DNA of 64,000 nucleotides from Inia geoffrensis (GCA_036417435.1 CM070902.1:42182600-42246599), one strand, 5' to 3'. Numbered from the stretch's first letter, positions 43,560 through 54,189 are shown. Made by a program: numbers and translations. Notes: generated by a model from the sequence alone, not told the origin.

Positions 43560-43912
43560 GTCATCATACTTGGGCCAAAATCAAAGTGACACATGCCAGT
43601 ACCTCTTACAGTTGAGTTGTAGACCATGTGATTAAATTATGGTGAATGTAAGGTGAACAGAAGTACTGTAAAATACTTCCAGGCTTTACCCTTAAATATC
43701 CTACATGACTCTGTAGTCCTTGGAAAGCACAACTTCCAGATGTTTGGTCTCAGTGTCACCATCTAGAAGAGAGCCACCAAGGAAAGCTATAATTATTCAG
43801 TTTGGCTGTGATGTGAATGAGAAAGCAATTCTTTTTTGGCTTAAATCACTGAAATGTCTTGGTGTATTTGTTATTGTCATATAATCTAGCTTATCCTGAC
43901 TAAATATAATCA
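43560..43912 (+). mobile_element. MaLR-type LTR (MLT1-like), sense, diverged
   Basis: 'acttccaggctttacccttaaa' in shortened form, 'gtgatgtgaatgagaaagca', 'ggcttaaatcactgaaatgt' and 'ataatctagcttatcctgac' match the 3' half of an MLT1 LTR ('gttaagccactgaaatttt ... cctagcctatcctgactaa'). Confidence 0.55.
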
Positions 43913-44584
43913 CTGTTAAGATGTTGCATTAATTTATTCATAGTATAGTAATCTAACAATTATTATTGTTGTATGATTATTATTATTTGCTGTGTATTTG
44001 TTGATTCTGCTGTTTTTCTATCAGGAATATGTTTAACAAGTCACTGTTGTGCTTATTACTTGAGTGCCCTGACATTTCTTTTAGAAGACAATGGATAAAG
44101 GTCTGAAGCATAGGATTTAGGCAGACAAAGAAAGTGCTTCTTAAAAGCACAATTTGTCCTATTCATAAGATCTGACACTCAACTCCTTGGACCCATTTCC
44201 CAACCTATTTTTTTTTTTTTGCTTTCAAGATCAAATTGCTCCTCTCTACATGTTCCTCAGAACATAGGTCTCTTCAAAGAGGCAGGCATTGATTGGCAAA
44301 GACAAAAAGAGAAAATACTTCTATTTCTTGCAATAAATAACTACCTTCCAGTTATCTCTGATAGAATAGAACATGTAATATGAAGCCTTTCAGAATCTTA
44401 GAGTCCAAGATTATAGAATTTAAGGGACATCACTTTAGCCCATATTTCTTTACATATAAGGGTTTTTCCAACACTTTTCTTCTCTTTCCTGAATGAAACC
44501 CTCAAGACTCTCTAGTCTTCCTCTGACCACAGCTGGAGTTTTTTCACTATTCTCAGTATATATAAAAAGCACATTGCCAGGCTT

Positions 44585-44850
44585 ATAAGAGCACAGGTCT
44601 GTGGTTGGGCAAATGAGTGCTTGAAACCCGTTTCTGATTACACTTTTTTCTTAGTGATTTGAAGATATCCCTAAGAGTAAAAGTTTATAATCCTTGTAAA
44701 CTTGGAAAATTATTTAACCTCTTCAAGCCTCATTTCCTTGTCTATAGAATAAGAGTATTCCCATTCTCATCCCCAGTGGGAGTGGAAATTATATTAAATA
44801 ATATATGCAACACGCTTTGCACAGATTTTGGCACATAGTCTGAAAGATAA
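44585..44850 (+). repeat. MIR SINE, sense
   Basis: 'ataagagcacaggtctgtgg', 'aaaattatttaacctcttca', 'agcctcatttccttgtctat' and 'gcacagattttggcacatag' in MIR order, with an inserted stretch in the middle. Confidence 0.7.
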
Positions 44851-44869
44851 GTTATGATGAACAAAAAGT

Positions 44870-45265
44870 TACTTATCATATAAGAGTACCTAATGTGTGC
44901 TGGGCATTTTTCTTTTTTACAGATTGTCTCTAATCTTTTAAAGGATGTTGTCAAATAGAACTTTTATGATGATGGAAATGTTCTATATCTGTACGGCCAC
45001 ACAGAATAGCCACCAGCACACGTGATACTGAGTACTTCACATGTGGCTAGCTCAACCGAGAAATTGATTTTAATGTCATTTAATTTTAAATAATTTAAAT
45101 TTCAATAGCCACATGTGATTAGCAGGTACTATATTCGCCAACACAACCTTAGAACGACTATCAAAGCAGACATCACCTTCCTTTTATAAAATAGGAAATG
45201 GTGTCATAAATGTTAGGTAAATTGTTTAGGGTCATTCAGACAGCAAAACAGTGAGCTAGGACAAG
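44870..45265 (-). repeat. MIR SINE, antisense, split by a hAT element
   Basis: Left part (44870-44944): 'cctaatgtgtgctgggcatt' and 'gattgtctctaatcttttaa'. Right part (45149-45265): 'ccttttataaaataggaaat', 'taggtaaattgtttagggtc' and 'cagcaaaacagtgagctagg'. The two parts make one reversed MIR once the intervening element is removed. Confidence 0.65.
44945..45148. mobile_element. Non-autonomous hAT-type DNA element
   Basis: 'gatgatggaaatgttctata' followed by 'tctgtacggccacacagaat', 'cttcacatgtggctagctca', an AT-rich middle ('ttaattttaaataatttaaa') and 'tagccacatgtgattagcag' match a common mammalian hAT-Charlie MITE ('gctgtccaata ... gccacatgtggct'). The two 'ccacatgtg' blocks lie near opposite ends in the imperfect terminal inverted repeats. 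Confidence 0.7.
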
Positions 45266-45269
45266 CATC

Positions 45270-46384
45270 ACATTCCTTGGCCATCCTCTCTTCTCTTCAT
45301 CTTGTTGCTTCTGAGAGCCTTATCATTTTTGTATACTTCAGTTCCCTCATGTGCAACAATTTTGCATTTTATTTTAAATAGACTTCCCTGAGTTTATAAC
45401 CATCAAATCTAAGAAAAGGCCTGTGAAGTAGCTTTGTTAGATTTCTTTCTCTCTAACTTGGGAATATTCTCTTTATTTTCCCATAAGCAATCTCCCAAGC
45501 TCTTCCCAAATAGTACACCAGTGTCTGGTGGCTTGTGACCTCACAGTGTCACCTGTGCTATTTTTATAAAGTATTTATTTGTTCCGTATTGAACTACAAC
45601 TTGATCCCAAGTGTCATGAGATAAATGAATGAGATCAGATGAAGCAACTAAAACAATGTCTCCTCAGCACATCAAAGTCACAGTCCAGTGATCAAAGGCA
45701 TGTATAATCCCATCCCATATTGTGGGTGCTGGAAGGATACAATGGGAAAAAGGTGATGAGTTGGGGAAGCTGTCAGATCAACTGGCAGGCCAATCCTGGA
45801 AATTTATGCTGATGGTAGTTGCTGATACTAGGACATTTTGCCAGAGCAGAAATCATTCATTCACATGAACGTGTTCCTGTTATGACTAACACAATTGGCA
45901 GAAAACAGTCACAGACTGATTTGAATAGAGAGTGAGGAAGTGGGCAGAGAAGAAGGTAAAGCTTGGAAAAATAATTATACAGTTGATCAAATATGAGAAC
46001 CAGCACATTCTGCTTTATAATAAAAATACTGTTTGCTCTTAACTTGGAGGGTGCAGCTTCCACCATGGCTCTGCCAGAGAGCATTGGGAAGCACATTTTT
46101 TTCACAAGAGTTCAGGCACCAGAGTCAGAAGATTCAGCTCTGCCTGACACGTCCAGGTTTCCATGCTTGGTTCTTTCTTTATAAGAGGTATTTCAAACCT
46201 CTCTGATTCTTCCCAAACTTTGGAGCTTTATCATCTCACTCCATCACACTTAATGGAGTTTCCTTCGTTGCTGTTTTCTCTACATTAAAGAGAGATTAGA
46301 AGCTCTTGAAGCTACGAGACGTTCTTCCAGTATCTGTCACTAAACTTACAAACCCACCCTCCTAGTCTTTCCTTCTTCCTTCCT
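45270..46384. other. Unclassified non-coding sequence
   Basis: About 1.1 kb without a gene or clear transposon. The opposing frames 45857-46105 (-) and 45993-46184 (+) overlap and show no domain. Confidence 0.4.
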
Positions 46385-47760
46385 CTTAAAATGTTGATGC
46401 TTACCACTCCCTTTCTCCATAAAAGTAATCCCTCTGCTTTCTCAGGGAATGACTTGACATCCTCTAGTCTGTATCTTCAACATTTCCCCCTTTGTAGACA
46501 CATTACACCAGACTTGAACCTGCTCAAGTCTTTCTCATTTGTATCACCCATACACACACACACCTCAAAACTTCCTCTCAATTACCCATCTCTCTCCAAC
46601 TACCACTCTACTTATTCTCACCTTCACATTAATCTTCTCAAATGCATCACCCAAACTGGATGCCTTTATATTCTCTTTTCACACTCATTCTTCAACCCAA
46701 TGCAGTTTGGATTTAATGCCACCATTCTATTACACTGTCCTTACTAAAGCTACCAAACACAAATACATTCTTATCCCAAAGGACATTTTTGGCCCTATTT
46801 CTAAATGAACACCCAGAGGAGTTTATCCTATTTACTACCTTCTATTCTAGGAAACTTTCCCCTCTGCGATCCCACATACTCTTCCTTTATTTTTGCTTTC
46901 CTGGCTGTCCCTCCTTAACCTCCTCTGTGAGATTCTGTTTATCTAGCTATACCTATTATCAGGTCAGGGAGAGGTCTTAGTTCAATTTTCCATCTAAGTG
47001 CTGATGTTGCATGGGACTCTATCCTACACATTTTATTTTTATTTTTCCTTTTTTACCCTGTTTGCCTTATTCTTGAGGCTTCAATTACCATTCCAAGCTT
47101 TCCATGTCAACATTTTTACAACTGGATCCATTCCAATCCCTACTGAGTTCTGCGTCCATAAATCAAATTGTTAGTGGACATTTTTTAATGTTCAAATGTC
47201 TAAAAGGAAACTCATCTTTTGAGCCACCAGAAAATAGTCTCACTTTCCACCCAGTTTCCCAAGCTTGAAATTCAGGAAAGATCTTGGCTTTTACTTTCTT
47301 TCTTATATCTACAGTCAATCATTCATTGAATTTTCTTGCCTCTATCTCTTAAACATTCTTTTAAGAATGTCTTTTCAACCTCAGTTTCAACCTTAGTCTA
47401 GACTACTGTTATCATTCCTCATCTTGACTATGTTAATCATGTACCAACATTCTGGTTTTCGTTATTCTTGCTTGCTCTCCTCCAATCCATTCTCCACATT
47501 GTTTTAAGAGTGTTTTTTAAAAAATAAAGTTGAGTGTGTCATTCTCTCTATAAACTACTTGAATGGCTTCTTATTGTCTTATTGTACGATTCAAATTTGT
47601 TGACTAGTCTTAAATGGCACTCTGAAATCTATCCTCTATTTCATAGTAGCTCCATCCCTTGTCTTTCTCCTACATGTATTCTAACTTCTAGGCTTCCAAA
47701 CATCTTTAGGTCCCACTATCATGGGCTAGCTCTAATTTTCTAAGCTCTACTCCACTTCTA
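46385..47760 (+). pseudogene. Large L2 LINE relic including reverse-transcriptase region, sense
   Basis: About 1.4 kb following the L2 ORF2 path: 'ttctattacactgtccttac', 'tttcctggctgtccctcctt', 'gatgttgcatgggactctat' (the 'GVPQGSVL' region), 'gaaactcatcttttgagcca' and 'gaaagatcttggcttttact', then 'ctccaatccattctccacat', 'cattctctctataaactact' and 'tgaatggcttcttattgtct'. In L2 this is the RT fingers, palm and thumb. The open frames 46391-46747 and 46539-46808 are remnants with stops. It ends before the L2 3' UTR. Confidence 0.75.
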
Positions 47761-47764
47761 AGAT

Positions 47765-48847
47765 AAGACTACTCTTAACACAAAAGATACTTGTTTCAGT
47801 AGGAATATCATAAGACTCAGTAATACCAGATCCCTACTTGTGGAGGAAGCATCTGAATTTGTATTATTCCCTTTATTCCACTGAGGCACAGTTCATGAGG
47901 TCAGGTGTTTCTTCCCTGAAATCAAACACAAGAAGGAACTCAGAATCTTGTGCTCTGGTAGTGAGGTGACATGCTGATATCCTTAACCCTGGCAACTCTT
48001 ATCAGAGGAAATTTTCTCTGAGTAAATTTTATAACATTGACAGAATAGGAAGTTTCTCACTCATAATGACACCTGGTCACTTACTGGACAATTTGAACAC
48101 GGAGACTTCAAATTCTAGCTAGAAAAGAGAAAGCAATTATGCACACTATTGGCTGGGTTTCAAGGAGGAGGTTAAAAACCTGGCTTTGGCTACTGATATC
48201 ATCACTGGTAATATCCGTTGGCATAGGGAAAAGGAAATTTAGATGGCCAATGAAGAGAAGGGACCAGCAGACCAATACATCCTTGGCTATTATCTCCAGC
48301 TGAGCTATTTGTTCATCTCTTGTGTCATTTCTATGATAATCAAGGCAGTGCAAAGGTGAAGCAGAGTTCATTTTTTTCACCACATCATACTGTTCCCCAT
48401 CAGGTAAGGGTTTTAATGAGTTGTTCCTTCCCCTTGTAAATATCTCCTATAATAGGTTTTGGCAGGGAAATTACAATGGAAGAGCTCAAAAAAACAGACT
48501 AGGCACAATAAATTTAAAGCCAGTTTAGGTGAACTAGTGTTACAAAATTCCTTTCATTCTGTAATCTGTCCATTCTGGAAGTCTGCAACCACTTGAAACA
48601 GAAATAACTAACAAGCAGAATGCAGCTGAAGAATGATGCATGAGAAATTCCTCTGAACCTAGATAAACTGATTTAAGAGTGTTTGGGTATGTCATGGTAA
48701 CTCATAGTAAGGGATGAACTCTTACGAGATATTTGTATTTGAAGGAAGAGATTTTAGTAAGCACCTGAAGGCAGAGAGAACAACAAGCATGGGGGGTGCC
48801 TTTGCCTTACCCCAACCCCATGAACTCATCCCTGAGGTCTCAGGAAA
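47765..48847. other. Unclassified non-coding sequence
   Basis: No gene and no confident repeat. The 91-codon minus-strand frame at 48108-48383 has no recognisable domain and no supporting signals. Confidence 0.4.
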
Positions 48848-49085
48848 GGTAGTATAGCACAGCGTTTATAAATGGGGGCTCTGTATTCGGTGTTCCTGGT
48901 CACCTAACTGAATTCAGTCATTTGCTGGAAACCCTGGGCAAGTAGCTTACCCTTTCTGAATTCTGTTCCTTATCCATTAAATGCAGAAAATATATCAGAG
49001 GGGTGTTCTGAGGCTTAAACAGGTTTAGAATGTAGCACAGAGTTTGCAACAGAGCATGTGCAAAATGCATATTAGCAAATAGTAT
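48848..49085 (+). repeat. MIR SINE, sense
   Basis: 'gtatagcacagcgtttataa', 'ggaaaccctgggcaagtagc', 'ttaccctttctgaattctgt' and 'gtagcacagagtttgcaaca' in MIR order. Confidence 0.75.
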
Positions 49086-49089
49086 TAGG

Positions 49090-49639
49090 GATTATGGAGA
49101 GAGAAACATCAAGCACAAACCAAAGAAATGGTTCCTAAGAAAGTCCCTAAGAGTTAGAGGCATGGGTGGCTACTGCTTTGGTACTAAAGTGTGACAATGT
49201 GTGGGATGAGGATCTTTAAATCTTACTCCAAGAAATGTAGCTTGGTGCTGGTATCACAGGGGGAGGCATTGTTAGAAGTTCCAGAAGAAGCCCCTGCCCT
49301 AAGATAGACTTTGGGGTTCTCTCAGAGAGCCCAGCACACAATGGTGGGGATGAGCACTCTGAAATATTTATAGGAAAATAACACTGATAAGGGGGAGTAG
49401 AGAAGGATGCAGATTAGTGGGCAGCTCTCTTTACTCCTTGGTGGATTTTAGGGTAATTAAAGATACTGTTTAAGTCACCGTGGTGAGAATCAAAGGAATG
49501 TGAGTTATTAAAGTGATACCATTTATCACATAGGTGAGATGTTTCCCGAAAAACAGGGGTTAGATGTTTTAGCATGTTGCATTGCCCTCTCAACCAGATG
49601 ATTGCCTTCAGATGAGATTTCTAAATCAGAAGTCTGTTT
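49090..49639. other. Unclassified non-coding sequence
   Basis: No gene or repeat recognised. Confidence 0.4.
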
Positions 49640-49870
49640 ATTCCCTTACGTCGATAATTTAGCACACAAATTCTTCTCCATCTAATCCTAATTCTGCCCT
49701 TGCTTCTTTATATTCTGACGCTTTCTCCACACAATTTATGATCTAGACACATACACACAAAATGCAGTTCTCAGAAACTGCTTTACTTTCTTGTATCTCT
49801 TTCTAAGGTCTCTGCATGTGGTATGTTCTCTTTTTGGAATACTTAATCTCTCCCTGTGCTTTGGGCTTCA
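49640..49870 (+). repeat. L2 fragment A, sense
   Basis: 'gcttctttatattctgacgc' and 'gtctctgcatgtggtatgtt' followed by 'ctctttttggaatacttaat' match the L2 block 'cctttgcacttgctgttccc ... tggaacgctcttc'. Confidence 0.5.
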
Positions 49871-50034
49871 ATTCAGGAAAGGCACAATGCAGAAAAGAAT
49901 TCTTTCTGCCAACTCGCTTGACCTTCACTTCAATGCAGCTGGATCAGGAGCTTTCTCCTCTGTTCCCATGTATTACATGTACAAATTGTGTAGTGCTTAG
50001 AACTTATCTCCTTGTGAACAAATTATTTGCATGC

Positions 50035-50425
50035 TTATGCACTTTATCTCAAAAAATTTGTACTTGCAATTTCTTCTACTTGAATGAGATTACTCCAAAT
50101 GCTCCATATGGCTGCCTCCTTCTTACCATTCAGGTATCAGGTCAATCGTTACTTTTATAGAAAGGTCTTTTATAAGTTAAAATAAATCCGACCTGTCCCA
50201 CGCCAGTCGCTCTCAGTCACTCGTAACCACTCTCTCTCACCTTACCTTATTTACTTGTTCCTGATATCATATTATTTATCTGGTTACCAACTTATTGTCT
50301 TCCTCTCATCAAAAATAAAGTGCCTCTAGGGCAGAAATTTCCAGTTTTATTTATTGCTGCACCTCTAGCACCTTGACAATGCCTAGTGCATAGTAACTGC
50401 TCAATAAATATTTGTCAACTGACTG
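50035..50425 (+). repeat. L2 fragment B to 3' end, sense
   Basis: 'gtacttgcaatttcttctac' repeats the block seen in fragment A, then 'ggctgcctccttcttaccat', 'tcaggtatcaggtcaatcgt', 'gcctctagggcagaaatttc', 'gcacctctagcaccttgaca' and 'aactgctcaataaatatttg' reach the L2 terminus. Confidence 0.75.
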
Positions 50426-50560
50426 TCATCTCCACTAGACAGTGAACCTTTAGGAAGGAAACTATGCCTTTCCACACTCAGAACCTAATACAAGGTCTGG
50501 CACATGTTATGTGCTGCAATACATATTGATCAAATACATGACATTTTTAATTAGCCTGTC
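50426..50560 (+). repeat. L2 fragment C (second 3' end), sense
   Basis: 'ctccactagacagtgaacct' followed by 'aacctaatacaaggtctggc' and 'acatgttatgtgctgcaata' repeats the L2 3' UTR immediately after fragment B. Confidence 0.6.
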
Positions 50561-50798
50561 AAGAACCTGTTATGTATTGATAGGCTAAGAAGGCAAGCAA
50601 TTTTGTGGAGTGTAATTACTGGGGAGGGTGTTCAATAGAGGCAGACTGGAAGACAGCAAATTATTGATTAAGATACCAAAGAAAGGAAGCCCAGGGCTTT
50701 GCACATAGTACAAGCTCAACATATGTTCATAACATTGACTTAACAAAATGGGTTTTATACTTCAACATTAATTCCCTTTTTAAAAAATATCATTTGAG

Positions 50799-51016
50799 GC
50801 CTCCCCTGGTGGCACAGTTGTTGAGAGTCCACCTGCCGATGCAGGGGACACGGGTTCGTGCCCGGTCTAGGAAGATCCCACATGCCGCGGAGAGGCTAGG
50901 CCCGTGAGCCATGGCCGCTGAGCCTGAGTGTCCAGAGCCTATGCTCTACAACGGAAGAGGCCACAACAGTGAGAGACCCGCATACTGCAAAAAAAAAAAA
51001 ACACAAAAAACCCCAC
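50799..51016 (+). mobile_element. CHR SINE (tRNA-derived, short form), sense
   Basis: 'gcctcccctggtggcacagt' carries the A-box region, 'gggacacgggttcgtgcccg' the B-box region, then 'gatcccacatgccgcggaga', 'ccgtgagccatggccgctga', 'acaacagtgagagacccgca' and an A-rich tail with C interruptions. Flanked by an approximate duplication ('atcatttga' at 50789-50797 and 'acatttga' at 51022-51029). The family was mobilised by L1 machinery. The plus frame 50911-51108 is not a gene. Confidence 0.93.
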
Positions 51017-51029
51017 AAAAAACATTTGA

Positions 51030-51379
51030 AACCTACCATGGAATCACCTGCTGCTTCATTCAAGTAGGGGGTGAGTTGCTCTGTGACAGGTGTCTGAAAA
51101 CATGCTAACAGCCAAATCTATTTAAGACACAATGTTGACTTCCAGGAAAGCTTTCTTTTTCTTCCTTGCCCCATCCCCACTTCAGAAAAAGAATTCCACT
51201 CTCCTGAGAACATCACAATGGCAGTCCACAAATGAACCCTCTTCCTTTGAGAGAGACTGACTGTAGGGGAAAAGATAATTACCTAGTTCCTTTATCTCCA
51301 AATTATTTGTAATAAAATCTGAAATCACACCACAAGGTCTTTCATGAGGATGTCATAAATTAAGATGCATCGGCGAATC
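51030..51379. other. Unclassified non-coding sequence
   Basis: No gene or repeat seen. Confidence 0.4.
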
Positions 51380-51700
51380 TGGTGCATCTGTTCCATTCTC
51401 TGGCCCTTTGTCTTCTGCAAAGAGCACACCAACCTCAATACCCAGCAGACAGCATTTACGCAAATGATGTCGTGGTCTATAGCATTAATATTCAGTGATT
51501 GTCTGTCATAGACACCTTACTGTACATCTGTTATGCAAATGTATGTTAATTCTGACTCACTGACAGCTGCCTAGCTTCCCTCCCTAAAATGATCTTTTCC
51601 ATTTTGAAGTTTGCAATCTGTTCCCAAAAATGTTAATCCAACAATTAGCTGAAATTGCTAAACAGAAATTGTACATGTTCAATCTAAAATAGAAGGTAAC
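51380..51700. other. Repeat-free block with clustered TF-like motifs (candidate conserved element)
   Basis: Contains a perfect octamer ATGCAAAT (51533-51540), an AP-1 type TGACTCA (51553-51559) overlapping 'ctgacagctg', and several TAAT cores. No transposon recognised and no open frame. That it is a conserved enhancer is inference. Confidence 0.3.
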
Positions 51701-51782
51701 ATTTTAAAATAGATGGTGAACCTTCTTCCCACATCACTTATTTTATATGTGCTTCCACACAGTGTAAACATTGATCTCTGCA

Positions 51783-51815
51783 CAGCTTGTCTTGGGGCAA
51801 GTGCCGGGCTTGTCT
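51783..51815 (+). promoter_or_regulatory. Candidate p53 response element (three decamers)
   Basis: Three near-consensus RRRCWWGYYY decamers in a row: CAGCTTGTCT (51783-51792, one mismatch), GGGCAAGTGC (51795-51804, one mismatch) and GGGCTTGTCT (51806-51815, perfect). The spacers are 2 and 1 bp. p53 binds two decamers separated by 0-13 bp, so the geometry fits. Occupancy is untested. Confidence 0.4.
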
Positions 51816-52249
51816 ACCCTAATCCTAGGAGTTTGACAAGAAGGAATGGTATCACCATACCTGTCATTCAAGGAAGTTTGTCCTCAAAGATGCTTTTAGT
51901 GATGCACAGTGCTTCTCTCCATGCTTGAAATGTCTCTGTTCTTCCCAAATAATTAGTATCAAGTACTCAGATATTAATAAATGAATAAAGTGATGAATGA
52001 TTGAGAAAATAGATCTAAGAGAATATTCCATGAAACACAGAACACAGTAGACACTCTCATTGTACATGTTTGATGGATGCTAAATAGATGCTTCCATATT
52101 TACTGCATCTATTCATTTTGAGGAATAGGTGAAGGGCTTTGGAACTATAATTGATCAACCTATTTAAATTTTGAGAGGGGTTATCATGCTTAAGAGTATA
52201 AAAAAGAGACAAATTACATTAAACATTTAGAGAAAACCTACCAAGACCA

Positions 52250-52430
52250 ACTAAGGACTTACATTGGACCTACTATGTGTTAGTCAACATGTTGGCCACA
52301 TGAGGTAAATGTTAACAACATTCTTGGGAGGTGAGAATCATTATACAGCTCATTTTAATAATGAGAATTTAGTGAGGAGTGACTTTTGCAAACCCATGTC
52401 ACTGCCATGACCCTCATCCAGTATTCTTTT
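52250..52430 (-). repeat. MIR SINE, antisense
   Basis: 'ggacctactatgtgttagtc', 'acattcttgggaggtgagaa' and 'tacagctcattttaataatg' fit the reversed MIR. Confidence 0.6.
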
Positions 52431-52529
52431 CTAGTTCTTTGTATCGAGGAAGAACACAGACAAATGGAACCCCACGGAGCATGTACAGTGAAGTAGAAGT
52501 TACAGGCTTCTGTTTTAATGAGGTTATTT

Positions 52530-52795
52530 CTTTCCAAAAAAGTTTTGAAGTATAAGTGAATTATAATGTTATGTTAATTACTACTGTACAGCAAAGAGAC
52601 TCAGTTATACATATATATATATATATATATATACATTCTTTTTCATATTATTTTCCATTATGGCTTATCACAGGGTATTGAATATAGTTCCCTGAGCTAT
52701 AGAGTAGGACCTTGTTGTTTATCCATTCTATATGTAATAGTTTGCATCTACTAACCCCCAAATCCCAGTCCATCTCTCTCCCACCTCCACTTCTA
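52530..52795 (-). mobile_element. L1 3' end, antisense
   Basis: 'gttttgaagtataagtgaat', 'ctactgtacagcaaagagac', a TA tract, 'ccattatggcttatcacagg', 'gttccctgagctatagagta' and 'ccagtccatctctctcccac' are the reverse complement of the older L1 3' UTR, the same type as at 12.4 and 13.8 kb. Confidence 0.85.
52608..52632. repeat. (TA)n microsatellite inside an L1 3' UTR
   Basis: About 25 bp of TA repeats at the homologous position to the tract at 12646-12694. Confidence 0.9.
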
Positions 52796-52799
52796 ATGA

Positions 52800-53445
52800 G
52801 GCTGTTTCTGACTCTTCTCAATGGATATCTGATGGTTGGCCTTCCGGAACACCTAAAGCTCAGCTAAGGGAAATGGACTTGAATCAGCTCTGTTCCAGTG
52901 ATCTCGAGGACTCAGTTTCTTCAATGATATTTATAGATGGGATTCCTCTTTCACCGTTGAGTCCATTTCTAAAATAATGGTGCTAAATCAGATGGCTCCA
53001 AGGTTCTACACTAGTCTAACATTTTTTCTTTGTAAATCATTTTGCATTAGTAATGAGAGAATGGATGAATTGAATACATTGAAGATATCTTGGATATATG
53101 ATACACCTTCACTAACTTTTAGTGACTTCATTATTGAGATCGATAGAGTAAAACAAACACTCTTTATTTCTCAGAGGAATTTTTATTATTATTTTAAGAG
53201 ATTTCAAGATTTTTAAATGTTATAACTGCATTTTATTTCCACTCACTCTAATAAACTTGATCTTAGATTCTTTCATTAGTCATTATAATTTCTCACTTAA
53301 GTGCTATCATTTAATTAGGTTAAGGTAGCAAAATCTCATAAATTATTCTGAAGGAGCAAATGCAGAACTATGTAAATTTATTTAGATAATGAATTTTTAA
53401 AAAGCTAGTATATATGCTCCCCTTAAAATATGAGCCATTCATTTG
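52800..53445. other. Unclassified AT-rich sequence
   Basis: No gene. The 79-codon frame at 52977-53216 lacks any domain. Confidence 0.4.
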
Positions 53446-53447
53446 CT

Positions 53448-53478
53448 TTTTTTTTCTATTGAAGTACAATTGATTTAT
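53448..53478 (-). mobile_element. Tiny L1 3' terminal fragment, antisense
   Basis: 'tctattgaagtacaattgat' preceded by a T run is the reversed L1 terminus; only about 30 bp. Confidence 0.5.
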
Positions 53479-53499
53479 TTTTTTCCATTTGTTTTAAAA

Positions 53500-53847
53500 T
53501 GAGAAAGGAATATTTAAAGAAGACATTATACATTCTTCTCAAATTCATACGAAACATAAGAATTCATAACAATTCTCAAATTTCATCACACAAAGTTCTC
53601 TAACAGCAATGTAATTAAACTATAAATCAACAACAAAAGATGGCAAAACTAATATATCAAAAAAAAAAAAAATACACACTCCCAAATAACCCAAGACTTA
53701 AGAAGGCAATACTAAGAGAAAATATGAAATCCTTAGAACTGAATGACTATCAGAATACATACACATCAAGAGGTTTGGTAATCAGCTTAAATGGCACTTA
53801 CAAGTAAGTTTAGAGTTTTAAATGCATATGTTAAAAAGACAAGAAAA
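53500..53847 (+). mobile_element. Old L1 ORF2 fragment (L1M-like), sense
   Basis: 'attaaactataaatcaacaa', 'cactcccaaataacccaaga', 'cttagaactgaatgactatc' and 'gagttttaaatgcatatgtt' match the old L1 ORF2 segment between the endonuclease end and the RT domain ('gaaattaaacaacacact ... tttatagctttaaatgc'). Its downstream continuation is not recognisable beyond the SINE inserted at 53848. Confidence 0.6.
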
Positions 53848-54176
53848 GGGCTTCCCTGGTGGCACGGTGGTTGAGAATCTGCCTGCTAATGCAGGTGACA
53901 TGGGTTCGAGCCCTGGTCTGGGAGGATCCTGCATGCTGCAGAGCAACTGGACCCACAAGCCACAACTACTGAGCCTGCGCATCTGGAGCCTGTGCTCCAC
54001 GAGAAGAGAGGCTGTGATAGTGAGAGGCCTGTGCACCACGATGAAGAGTGGCCCCCCGCTTGCCGCAAATGGAGAAAGCCCTCGAAAAGAAACGAAGACC
54101 CAACACAGCAAAACTAAATAAATAAATTACTAAACTCCTACCCCCAACATCTTCTTTAAAAAAAAAAAAAAAAAAA
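53848..54176 (+). mobile_element. CHR SINE (long form) with exact target-site duplication, sense
   Basis: 'gggcttccctggtggcacgg' start, intact B box 'ggttcgagccc' (53903-53913), 'cacaagccacaactactgag', then the longer 3' part missing from the short form: 'gcgatgaagagtggccc'-type block, 'cttgccgcaaatggagaaag' and 'aaacgaagacccaacacagc', then (AAAT)n, about 27 bp of extra sequence ending 'catcttcttt', and a final A run. The 13-bp duplication AAAAAGACAAGAA is exact at 53833-53845 and 54177-54189. It interrupts an old L1 fragment. Confidence 0.95.
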
Positions 54177-54189
54177 AAAAAGACAAGAA

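Noticed and set aside
46391..46747. 118-codon plus-strand frame rich in Ser/Leu/His
   Set aside because: Follows the L2 ORF2 path with decay. Not a host gene.
50850..50870. tRNA gene suggested by a B-box-like 'gggttcgtgccc'
   Set aside because: It is the tRNA-derived head of a CHR SINE and lacks a foldable complete tRNA. The same applies at 53903 and 57740.
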